Source: Salvia splendens
Taxonomy: Eukaryota; Streptophyta; Magnoliopsida; Lamiales; Lamiaceae
Assembly: GCF_004379255.2 (NCBI RefSeq)
Contig: NC_056048.1
Span: 12,919,197-12,983,196, forward strand
Direction of reading: 5' to 3'
DNA: 64,000 nucleotides
Part shown: positions 55,058 to 64,000 of the stretch, one piece after another
Layout of the letters: each line of letters opens with the position of its first letter
How positions within the stretch are numbered: the first letter of the stretch is position 1
Made by a program: the position numbers and the translations under genes
The notes under the pieces: model-generated
What the model was told of the DNA's origin: nothing
Databases searched by the model: none
What the model saw: the letters and a program-made list of their open reading frames with translations, nothing else

Positions 55058-58026
55058 TGTAGCACCCCGAAAATTGCGACTTTTGTTTTCTTTAATGTGG
55101 TTGTCGATTTGGAATTTCATTCATGGAATTTAATTTCTATGTGTTTGAGTTAACGATGTGAGTTTTAATTGTTGTGAGTTATGTAGAATAATGTACTATA
55201 TTTTCCAATGTGGGAAATTAATTAAATGGGATCATCCATTTTGTTCTAGCCATTTTATTTAGAATTTTCGGCCCCTTTAAATTATTGGAATTAATATTTT
55301 CTTTTTTGAATTTAATTAATTGTTTTGGGATATTTATCCAAATTAAATCCAAACCAAATTATCCCTGATTTATTCTACATGATTTTCAACCCTTAGCCTA
55401 TTCCTTGGAAATTTTTGAAAATCCCCTATTAATTAGGAGGATGAATTATTTTTGTAGATTTAATTGGTACCTTGTTTAATTTCCTTCTTGCATTTAAAAT
55501 CCAATTAAATCTAACCATATTTTGTCAAATCCCTCCATATCCTATTTTAATTAAGATTTGACTATTTCCTTCTTTAAGGCCTATAATTTTCGCCCCATAT
55601 ACCTATAAATTTCCTTGGGGAATTAATTTATTTGTTACCTATTTTGTGCGGGTCTTTTTCTACAAAAAATTACCAAATTTACATCATATTCCTATTTTAT
55701 TGGAGGATTTAAATAATATCCTTGTTACTCCCAAAAGTACACCCCCCCTTGTTCCATACTTGGAGATTTTTAAATTATCTCGTTACCTTATTTATGAAAT
55801 ACCCAATATCGTTTTACCTAATTTGTGAATATATTTCTCTCCAAGTAAATACCAAATCAATTCCCTTGCTAATTAAATGGCAAATTTCGAGAACCCCTCC
55901 CCCTTTTCTACACGCCAACTTTCTTTTAAATTATGGGATTTATTCATTGACCTCTATTTTATTCATCCACAATTATAATTAATTTATTTAAGTGTGGGAT
56001 TAATCCCAGAATATAAAAAGGGAGAAACCCTAACCCTAGCCCCCACTCACACTTTTTTCCTCCCTCTCCCTCTCTCCCACACGCCTCCCTCCCTCTCTTC
56101 ACCCTCTCCACAAATCCTTCACCAATTCCTTGTTCTTGCATCATTTTGGAGTTGGAAACTCAAGATTCATCGAAGAATCGCATCATTCGTCATTCCTACC
56201 AATTGGTTTTGCAAGAGAAAGGTATACTTGAATCATCTTTCTCATTCTTACCATTGAATCCATGTGTCTTGATCCCCTCATGCATATAGTGAGTGTAGAA
56301 ATCGTAGACCTAAAAATTAATCAGTTGGGAAGGATGTTTGCATGAGAAAGTATGTGTATGTGCGTGTATGTATGTGTGTGTGTGAGTTTGTGGATGATTC
56401 ATTGGTGAATGCTATGTGTAAATATGAGGACATGGTTGTGTGGTCATTTTTGAAGCATGAAAATGTGTTGAAAGTATGAATAGGTATGTGTGGATGAATG
56501 ATAGACAAACCCTAGTTTGTAAATGTTGAGCATGAAAACTGTGGTGTTCGGACATTAGGTTCCGACGAGTGTTTGACGGACCAAAGGATCTTATGTTGGC
56601 ACAAATTTTTAACTGAGTTAAGTTTTAGGTGTCTCCTTTTTTGGGTCAAAAGTTCAGCTTCAATTGATGAAAGATGAATTTTTAACGAATTTTTCAATTG
56701 AACTGCGCAGTCCTGCCAAAATTTTTGTTCTCGTCCAGTGAGTTTCATTTTTTATTTGACCGACCTAAAGGTGTGATTTTAGTGTGAAATTTTAACTAGA
56801 TAAACCTTGATGTGTCTACTGTGTGGTGACCAAAATTTAGGGTCATATGAGGTCGGATGGAGTTTTAATGATTTTTACAAAAGGACTGCGCTGTTCTGCC
56901 AGATTCTAGTTTTGTTGAAATGAACTTTGTTGACAAGATTGAGTGAATTACATGATACATATATAAATAAGGAACGTATCCTATGTTGTGGTTATGTGTT
57001 GCACGTTGAGGTATGCTTGAGTGTTCGTTTCGTTTAAATTGATGAACGTTGGGATGGGCAATATAAGAAAACGATGGAAGGAACGATAGGGCATGCATGA
57101 CAAATGTATTGATGGAAAGACTGATTGTGTTATGGTGTTGACAAGGATTGTTGTGCGTATGTGGGTACAAAGAGCAAGGGCTGAAATAAAGTTGTGAATT
57201 GTGTATAAGCAAGTGAGGTGGGCTTTCGTTTACTAAACTCCTTTTACATTTCAAAATTGTGATATTGGAGTTATAAGGGTGGTTTAAAGTGTTAGGTCAT
57301 GCCATGGTTGTTTTGATGTTGAGATTGTTGTCTGATGCCTAGTTCGTTTGAGCTTGCTCCGTTAGGCTATAGTGCTATGTGTGAAATGAATTCGGGTCTG
57401 AGAAGGGCCGCAAACCCTATCAGGTTGTGTACACTTGTGGGCGAATAGTGTGGCCACACCTTGGTCGCACTGTGGAAAGATGATGTGATTGTGGGGTTGT
57501 TGAGAAAGTGGGGAGATTGATTGTCTGGCCAGACTATGAAACTATTTTTGTGATACTCGATGATATTTCTTATTTAAATGTAAAACTCGAGTTCACTGTG
57601 GTATGGATGACATAACTGTTATAAAATGTTTTCGGCATGAGCCCACTGAGTATACCAAGTACTCAGCCCTGCATATGTTTTCTCTATGTGCAGGTTGAGC
57701 GGGATGTTGCGGCGGATGTTGAGTCGAGCTTTAGGAATTCCCGGATGCGTCGTGTCTTCATACATGGGCGTCATCCTATGACTCTCCTTTGATACTTGTT
57801 TTCCGCTGCCTTATTTGAAACTATTTTTTTCTGTCTTCCGCATTACTCTATACAGTTTTATGACACTAAGTACTTTGAGATATTTATCCGCTGCTTAACC
57901 ATTTTGTAGACTAAAACACTTTCTCTTGAAGTTAATTGAGTTTTCATATTAAATGTTGTTCTTTATCGTTTCCCCATACTCACGATTTCCCCGTCTTTAC
58001 TATCCTTAGTAAGGGCGGTCGTGACA
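55058..58026 (+). repeat. 3' LTR of element A
   Basis: TGTAGCACCCCGAAAATT to GGGCGGTCGTGACA; TATAAAAAG at 56012-56020; hairpin CTGAGTA/TACTCAG at 57646-57652 and 57660-57666. Compared with the 5' copy it lacks about 35 bp near 57437 and carries an extra stretch near 56600-56650. CACAA (58027-58031) is the right target duplication. Confidence 0.9.
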
Positions 58027-58031
58027 CACAA

Positions 58032-58103
58032 CGATACAACAAAGAGAAGAACAAAATAGAGAAAGATTGTGTTCTAACAGATCAAAGCAGATTGAAAACA
58101 AAT
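58032..58103 (+). repeat. LTR D3, last part (approximate end)
   Basis: CGATACAACAAAGAGAAGAAC continues the D3 LTR broken at 23556; D2 has the matching CACAACGATAAACGAAGATG on its minus strand. The end is uncertain. CAAAT occurs before D3 (20136-20140) and at 58099-58103, a possible target duplication, but the base before it does not give a clean CA end. Confidence 0.55.
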
Positions 58104-58303
58104 CAAAGCACATCGTTTTCCATATTAATATCAATATTTCCATTGTTGAAATTGCCTTGCGCTCAAAGCCGGAGACTGGAGTAGAAGCGGAAATGGCTTG
58201 GTAGAAATGACGAAGTAGGTGAATCACCACCTCATATTAGTTGATGAAAATTTGTGGTTTTCTCATGGCGAAAGAGAATGCCACAATCTATCTACGTCAC
58301 ATG
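58104..58303. other. Unassigned sequence between D3 and the next LTR
   Basis: About 200 bp; no domain or repeat recognised. If D3 is a solo LTR this is its right flank. Confidence 0.35.
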
Positions 58304-58559
58304 TGTTGGGGTTTGGAGCCCCTTGCACAGCGGAAGACTTGTACAAAACAAATAAATCAGACATATGATCTATTTGACAGATTATGGGATTAATCTATTC
58401 ACATGTTAACACAGAATTGCATGCTAGAACGCAAATAATTCATGCTTAAAGAATATAAATCCTAAAACATGAATTCTACGGTTTAGAGTTACCGATTTGA
58501 TTATCCAAAGAATCTTCGATTGCTCGCGCCGCGCCTTCTCCACGATGATCTTCAATACT
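58304..58559 (+). repeat. Probable start of an LTR (Copia-like?), interrupted by element G
   Basis: TGTTGGGGTTTGGAGCCCC starts at 58304 after flanking CACA and has the look of an LTR beginning; the text 'acaaaacaaataaatcagac...' to 'gcgccgcgccttctcc' is unlike the Ty3/gypsy LTRs here. There are no coding data in the window, so the superfamily is a guess. Confidence 0.35.
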
Positions 58560-61500
58560 TGTAACATCCCAAATTTTTGTGACTCTTCTTATATGTTATT
58601 CGAATTTTGGATTCTTGGAATTATGAAACTTTCGTTTCTATGTGATTAAGTGTTTTGCGTGAAATAAATTTTCGTGGTTAATGTGGAATGATGAGCTTGA
58701 TGTTTTATATTTTCCAATCTGGGGAAATAATTAATAGGATCATGCATTTATTTTTTTCGAGCCAATTCATTGGAATTTTCGGCCCTTCCTAATTATTGAA
58801 ATAGTATTTCATTTCTTGGATTTAATTAATTGTCTTGGGATACTTATCCAAATTAAATCCAAACCAAATGACCCTAAATGGTACTACATGGAATTCGAAC
58901 TCCATTTTTATTTTCCTTGGGAGTTTTTGAAAATCTCCTATAGGAGAAAGAATTATTTTCATTTGATTTAATTGGTGCTTTATTGACTCTCTTCCTTTGA
59001 ATTTAATCCAATTAAATCATGTTATAATTTATTTCTTCACCTAAAATAAATAGAGAGTTGGGACATTCCTTGGTTAGCAATTTTCGGCCCCTCCACTAAA
59101 TTTTGGAGGATATTTTATTTGTTTCCTAATTTGTGGAATCCCTTTTTATTCAAATAAATTCCTATGTCTAATTAATTGGGGATGTGAATATTTTTTTTCT
59201 CCTACTTTACTCCCATATCACACGCCCCCTATGCAATATTTTCATTGTGGGAATTTAATTAATTGTTGCCTATTTTATGGGAGCCTTTTTTCCTATAAAT
59301 AAATTGCCTAATTTAAATCCTATTCTTTTAATTGGGGATTTAAATAATTTCCTTATGCAAATTCCTTATGGAAATTTTCGGCCCCCACCATTATTTTCAT
59401 ACTTGGAGATTTAATTTATTTTGTTCCCTTGTTTATGAAATATTCACTTTTATTTCCTAAGTTGTGAATATATTCTCTCCAAGTAAATACCAAATAAATT
59501 CCTTGCTATTCCTACATGGAATTTTCAAAAATTCCTCCCTTTCCCACATGCTTATTTTATTCTTTTAATTGTGGGATTTATTTAATTGTATTTTTCCCCA
59601 CAATTAATTAATTAATTGATTTTAAACCTAACCCTAATCCTATAAAAACACCTAAACTAAACCCTAGCCCCCATTCTCCCTCAATTTTCGTGCCTCCCTC
59701 CTCCCTCTCCACATTCTCTCCAAAAAAACTTCTTCCACCATTGTTTCTTGCATCCATTGAAGTTTATTTTCAAGAATCTCCGACGAATCACCTCGTTTCT
59801 TGGTTCTACCGATTCGTTTTGTCAAAGAAGGTATATTGGCTTCACTTTTCCTCATTCTTTTCATTTGAACCATGTTCTTGAATCCTACATGCTTGTAGTG
59901 GGTGTAGGAATCGTAGATCGCAAGTTTAATCGGGGAGGGAAAGTGAGTTTGCTTGAAAACCTTGATAAATATGCGTTTCAATTGAATTGTGTGAAGCTTG
60001 ATTGGAATCTTTGGTGAATGATGTAAGTTTATGTGCAAACATGATTAAGAGAGTCTTATCAAGCATGATTGTGTGTTATAAGCATGGGAATTGGTGTTTG
60101 GATGATTGAGAAGGAAACCCTAATTTAGAAATTGTGTATCTGTTATCTGTGATGTTCGACCAGTAGCTTCTGATGAGTAATTGACCTATCAACCAGCCTA
60201 ATTTTGATATGAAAATTTTACTGATTAAACTTCAAGGTGTTACCTGTGTCTCGTGTGAATTTCAGCCCTTTTTATCAAAAAATGAATTTTTAATAATTAT
60301 TTGAAGTTGACTGCGCAAATCTGCCAGAAACTCGTGTTCTCGCCAAGAATGTTTCGTTTTCTGTTTGACTGACCAAATGACCTCCGATTGATGTGATTCT
60401 TGAACTAGATGAAAATTTGAAGTGTCTTCTGAGTCGTGTTAAATGTTCAGCCTTTTTGGGCATTGGATGAATTTATGGTAAATTTTTCAAATAAACTGCG
60501 CAGAGCTGTCAGAAATTGTATGTTCCGACCAGAGAGTTTAATATGTGATATGACTGAATAATGACGTGATTTCGGTGTGAAAATCTTCGTGGATGAACTT
60601 GAATGTGCCCTCTGTATTGTGACCAAAATTTAGCTTCATATGAGGTCGGGTGAATTTATAGTGATTTTTACAAAACGGTCGCGCAGTTCTGCCAGTTTTC
60701 TGCCTTATTACAATGACACATAGTTTCAAGTTTCAAAGTATTATATAATGCATGTATGTCCAAGGAACGTGTTTAAATGTTGAAATCACTTGTGATAAGT
60801 TGGAATGTGTTACGTGTGTCTTTACACCCTTTTGACGTATGTTGGGTTGGGGAATGTGAGAAAAACGATGAGAGAGAAAACGATAGGACATGCATAGTAA
60901 AATGTTGATGTGGAAGGCTGACTTGTGTTGTCATTTGATAAGGGTGTTGTGTACTCGTGAACTCGAGGATCGTGAGTTGCTATAAGTTGGGTTGTGAATT
61001 TGCTAAGCGATCGAGGTGGGCTTTCTTTTCAAACCTCTTTATTTTTCCGAAAATATGATGTGGTGTTATAAGGGTGGTTTAAAGTGTTATTTCATGCCGT
61101 GATTGTTTTGATGTTGAGATTTTTGCCTGATGCCTAGTTCGTTTGAGCTTGCTCCGTTAGGCTATAGGGCTATGTTGAGATTGTGCTTGATGCCTAGTTT
61201 GTGAGTTCGCTCCATTAGGCTATAGGGCTATGATAAACGAATTCGGGTCTGAGTAGGGCCGCAAACCCTATCAGGCTGTGTACACAGGTGGGATCGAGAG
61301 CCGTCCTTCCAAGTCGGCCGGTCTCGTGGGCGAATAGTGTGGCCACACTTTCGTCGCACTATGGTAAGAGGATGTGATTGATTGATTGATGTGGAAAATG
61401 AGGAGATAAATTGTCTGGCCAGACTTGGATTTTTTGTGTTCTCGTGATATTTCTTACTATATAAAACTCGAGATCACTGGTATGGATGACATAACTTATT

Positions 61501-62018
61501 AAAATGTTTTCGGCATGAGCCCATTGAGTACAACAAGTACTCAGCCCTGCATGTTCTTTTTCTTATGTGCAGGTTGAGCGGGATGTTGTGGTGGATGTTG
61601 TCGTCATACATAGGCGTGATCCTTGACTCTCCCTGAACCTTATTTATCCGCTGCTATGTTTTAAATTATGTCTTAAGACCTTAATCTTTTCGTGTTGTGT
61701 TTGAACATGTATGGCGGTGTTAGGTTTAAATGAGTGTTTACGTTGTCTTTCTGAAAATGGTGTTTTCCGAGATTTAAGTTAAATGTTCGTTTTACCTTAG
61801 TTTTTTTATATATATAGTTGTATTTCTTAAGTCAAATTTTTCCAGTGCCCTTTATAAAAGTATGTTTCTTTACGTCTTTTAAAAAAAATGACCTTAAACT
61901 TCTTTAAACTAAGTTGTTTTTCTTCTTTAAGTCTTAAGTTGTTCTTTTAAACTGTTGTCCATGCATGTCGGTCACGATCGCCGCGTTTGTGATACCCCTG
62001 GTATGGGCGGTCGTGACA
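58560..62018 (+). repeat. 5' LTR of element G
   Basis: 3.46 kb, the same family as C's LTR. TATAAAAAC at 59641-59649; hairpin TGAGTAC/GTACTCA at 61525-61531 and 61537-61543. The 'ttaggctatagggctatg' block occurs twice in tandem (about 61130-61170 and 61185-61232), a local duplication not seen in C. Confidence 0.88.
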
Positions 62019-62021
62019 GAG

Positions 62022-62033
62022 TGGTATCAGAGC
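62022..62033 (+). other. Primer-binding site of element G (initiator tRNA-Met)
   Basis: TGGTATCAGAGC, three bases after the LTR end. Confidence 0.92.
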
Positions 62034-62930
62034 TTTGTTCTTTCACTCTGGTCCGAGAGTCTTCTTTTACTTTGAGTCTAAGTTAGTGAACCCTTTTTGA
62101 CTAAAAGTGTCATGAAGGCTCAACATCCAAAGCATCACGCTCAACCAAGGAAAGTGAGGTATGTTTTAAGTTGTTGATGAAATGTGTGAACGATGTATAA
62201 AATTCACGATATGATAAGGATGTTTTGGGCAAAAGAATGCATGAGCATGTATTTACGTGATGATGTGATGTTATTTTCATGTTGAAATTCGAGAATAAAT
62301 GATATGATGACATACATATGTTGAATGTGAGCATGATGATTTAAACGCGTGTATTATGGGTGAAAACAATATTGTGATAGTGTAGAAGTGTGATGTTATG
62401 TATGTTATGAGGTGCGAAGTATGATGCGTTATTCTATGGAGTGTTTTATACGGATGATGAAAGTTGATGTGAAAGTACGTTTTAGTTTGAGTCAAAACTT
62501 TTATTTTTAAAAGTGAGATGTGGAAAATTTTTAGGAAAGTGTGAAGGTGTAAAGAAAATTATTTCAGAAGTTTCGAATATAATGTGAAGTTTGAAAGTGT
62601 TTTGCTATGGGATGTGAAAATGTGGTGTGTTTATCTTGAGGTATGAATTACGTAAATTGAAGTAGATCATGATCTATGAGATGATGAATTGTGTTGTGAA
62701 CTTAGAGTGCCTAAAATATAAGCCTAGTTGACCGCGTGAATCGTAGTTCTAAGTTGAAAACATAACAATTGCTTTTCCGAGCAATGAAACGTACGAGAAT
62801 ATGAGAGTTTAGGCAAACGCTTAAGTCAAGGTGCGAGACAAGAAGAACCGATGCTAAGAGATATTTTCATGCAACGACGAGCGATCATACTCTCGATTTA
62901 AATTAGTATAGTTTAATCTTGCGTAAGTGG
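62034..62930 (+). other. Non-coding leader of element G
   Basis: Closely follows the leader of C (shared from 'gtgtgatgttatgtatgttatgagg' at 62389 to 'cttgcgtaagtg' at about 62930). No gene seen. Confidence 0.7.
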
Positions 62931-63543
62931 AAGCACGAAGATATATCGAGATTTGAAGCAACAGTTTTGGTGGAATGGAATGAAAGGGGACGTAGCGTCA
63001 TATGTGGAACGATGTCTAGCATGCCAACAAGTGAAAGCCTTACACCAACGGCCATATGGGAAGTTACAACCTCTTGAAATTCCAGAATGGAAGTGGGAGC
63101 ATCTAGCTATGGATTTCGTGACGGGTTTGCCAAAGTCACAGAAGGGCAACACTGCGATTTGGGTGACCATTGATCGATTTACAAAGAGCGCGCACTTCTT
63201 ACCGATTAAGATTACTTATGGCGCGGACAAGTTAGCTAGGCTCTACGTGAATGAGATTGTGCGTTTGCATGGAGTGCCAAAGACTATTGTGTCCGACCGC
63301 GATACGAAGTTCACATCGAAGTTTTGGATGAGTTTGCAGCGTGAATTGGGCACGCAACTGAATTTCAGCACCGCTTATCACCCGCAATCGGACGGGCAGT
63401 CAGAGAGGACGATTCAAACGCTCGAGGATATGCTGCGAGCCGTTGTTCTAGATCGAGGGGAAGGTTGGGAAACTGTTCTACCGTTGGTTGAATTCGCCTA
63501 CAACAATAGCTACTAAGCGACGATCGATATGGCTCCGTATGAA

Positions 63544-63583
<40 letters not shown>

Positions 63584-64000
63584 GAGGATCGACGATGGTT
63601 CCCCATCTACCCTCCGATGTGACTCGGACCCCCGACCTAACAGTTGGAGGTGAAGCGTCTTACCCCGTAGGTGCGCTTCGTTGTCATTCTGGGCCCACAG
63701 GCCCAAGGAGAAATTAATCCCCAAATCTGCACTTCCTAGGATTCGAACCTGCGACCTCCTAGGAAGTGAAAGCTCCCTGATATCAACTCCAAAGCCACTA
63801 GAGCAGCTTGGTTGGATAAGCTCCGTATGAAGCCTTGTATGGAAGGAAGTGTCAATCCCCACTTTTTTGGGATGAAGTTGGCGAGAGGAAGATGTTAGGC
63901 CCCGATGCGATAAAGGAGATGACCGAAATTGTGCATCAAATCCGCGCAAGGATCAAGGAAGCTCAACATAGGCAGAAGTCGTATGCCGACGTGCGTCCAA
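62931..64000 (+). pseudogene. Tekay/Del integrase (element G), interrupted by a SINE and the window end
   Basis: Starts abruptly with AAGCACGAAGATATATCGAG, the zinc-domain region, followed by [46 protein letters not shown] and [15 protein letters not shown], so all three DDE residues are present. A TAA follows NNSY at 63514-63516. A SINE splits the coding sequence at 63546 with duplication of 15 bp; after it the integrase continues (GPDAIKEMTEIVHQIRARI) to the window end. The frame is open from 62953 to 63516. Confidence 0.88.
63547..63819 (-). mobile_element. SINE (tRNA-derived), minus orientation
   Basis: A run of 35 T at its left end is the A-tail on the minus strand. On that strand the head reads ATCCAACCAAGCTGCTC, then TAGTGGCTTTGGAG (A-box-like) and GCAGGTTCGAATCC (B box), the internal RNA polymerase III promoter of tRNA-derived SINEs. 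Perfect flanking duplication GCTCCGTATGAAGCC at 63532-63546 and 63820-63834. The long T tract suggests a young copy. Confidence 0.88.

Larger units (their letters stand above)
23557..58026 (+). mobile_element. Element A: Tekay/Del chromovirus (Ty3/gypsy), split by element B
   Basis: TG...CA LTRs of about 2.97 kb, TGTAGCACCCCGAAAATT to GGGCGGTCGTGACA, flanked by CACAA at 23552-23556 and 58027-58031. Internal part 49304-55057: a primer site for initiator tRNA-Met, an extra ORF with a histone-H3-like N-terminus, then gag, protease, RT, RNase H, integrase and a chromodomain-like tail. Its own coding parts are near-complete but carry many stops. Without insert B it is about 11.7 kb. The two LTRs differ at about four positions in the first ~105 bp by eye. 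Confidence 0.9.
58560..64000 (+). mobile_element. Element G: deleted relative of C (Tekay/Del), runs off the window
   Basis: 5' LTR 58560-62018 (TGTAACATCCC...GTCGTGACA), tRNA-iMet primer site, the C-type leader, then a direct jump at about 62931 into integrase. Gag, protease, RT and RNase H are absent. The five bases before it, ATACT (58555-58559), should recur after its 3' LTR, outside the window. Confidence 0.85.

Noticed and set aside
63365..63949. 194-codon minus-strand frame spanning the SINE
   Set aside because: It runs through the poly-T tract and is antisense to integrase; chance.

Overview
This window is plant nuclear DNA, almost certainly from a eudicot. It is dominated by LTR retrotransposons inserted into one another. 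One host gene looks intact: a two-exon cytochrome P450 of the CYP81 type (16314-19131, + strand). The repeat families and the CYP81 gene would fit an asterid, perhaps Lamiales, but the sequence alone does not prove that. There are no bacterial-type operons, CRISPR arrays or rRNA/tRNA genes.

Left part (1-10855). An Athila-lineage Ty3/gypsy element (here 'D') lies on the minus strand: LTR 9118-10855, tRNA-Asp-type primer site, then broken gag, protease, RT/RNase H, integrase and a 3' extra ORF. A Tekay/Del-type LTR (E, 827-1715) cuts into that extra ORF, and the 3' end of a more divergent LTR (F, 1-826) sits inside E.

Middle-left (10856-20140). This is a gene-bearing island with a Stowaway MITE (11283-11496), a PIF/Harbinger element carrying only the Myb/SANT ORF1 (11727-13733), a second MITE split by an inverted solo LTR (D2, 14401-15943), the P450 gene, and a hexanucleotide microsatellite.

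Right part (20141-64000). A D-family LTR (D3, from 20141) carries a PIF/Harbinger element with a dead transposase (21402-23353). D3 is also split by Tekay element A (23557-58026). A is split in its 5' LTR by Athila element B (25951-48728). B is split in its 3' LTR by Tekay-type element C (35787-48415). I read matching 5-bp target duplications for A (CACAA), B (GCCAC) and C (TACTC), so the order D3 > A > B > C follows directly from the sequence. After 58304 there is a probable LTR start, then element G (58560 to the window end), a relative of C that has lost gag through RNase H and carries a SINE in its integrase.

Most notable observation. Element A has an extra degenerate ORF (49766-50395) between the primer-binding site and gag. 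Its first residues copy the histone H3 tail: MVRTKQTARKSA, in register with H3 A1-S10. Tekay/Del elements are chromoviruses whose integrase tail carries a chromodomain-like module, so an element-encoded H3-tail mimic could act in targeting or chromatin evasion. Other points of interest: three spaced perfect or near-perfect hairpins upstream of B's 3' LTR, a conserved small hairpin in all Tekay-type LTRs including divergent F, a gag-less C/G lineage with an unexplained ~1 kb insert in C, and inverted solo LTRs flanking the P450.
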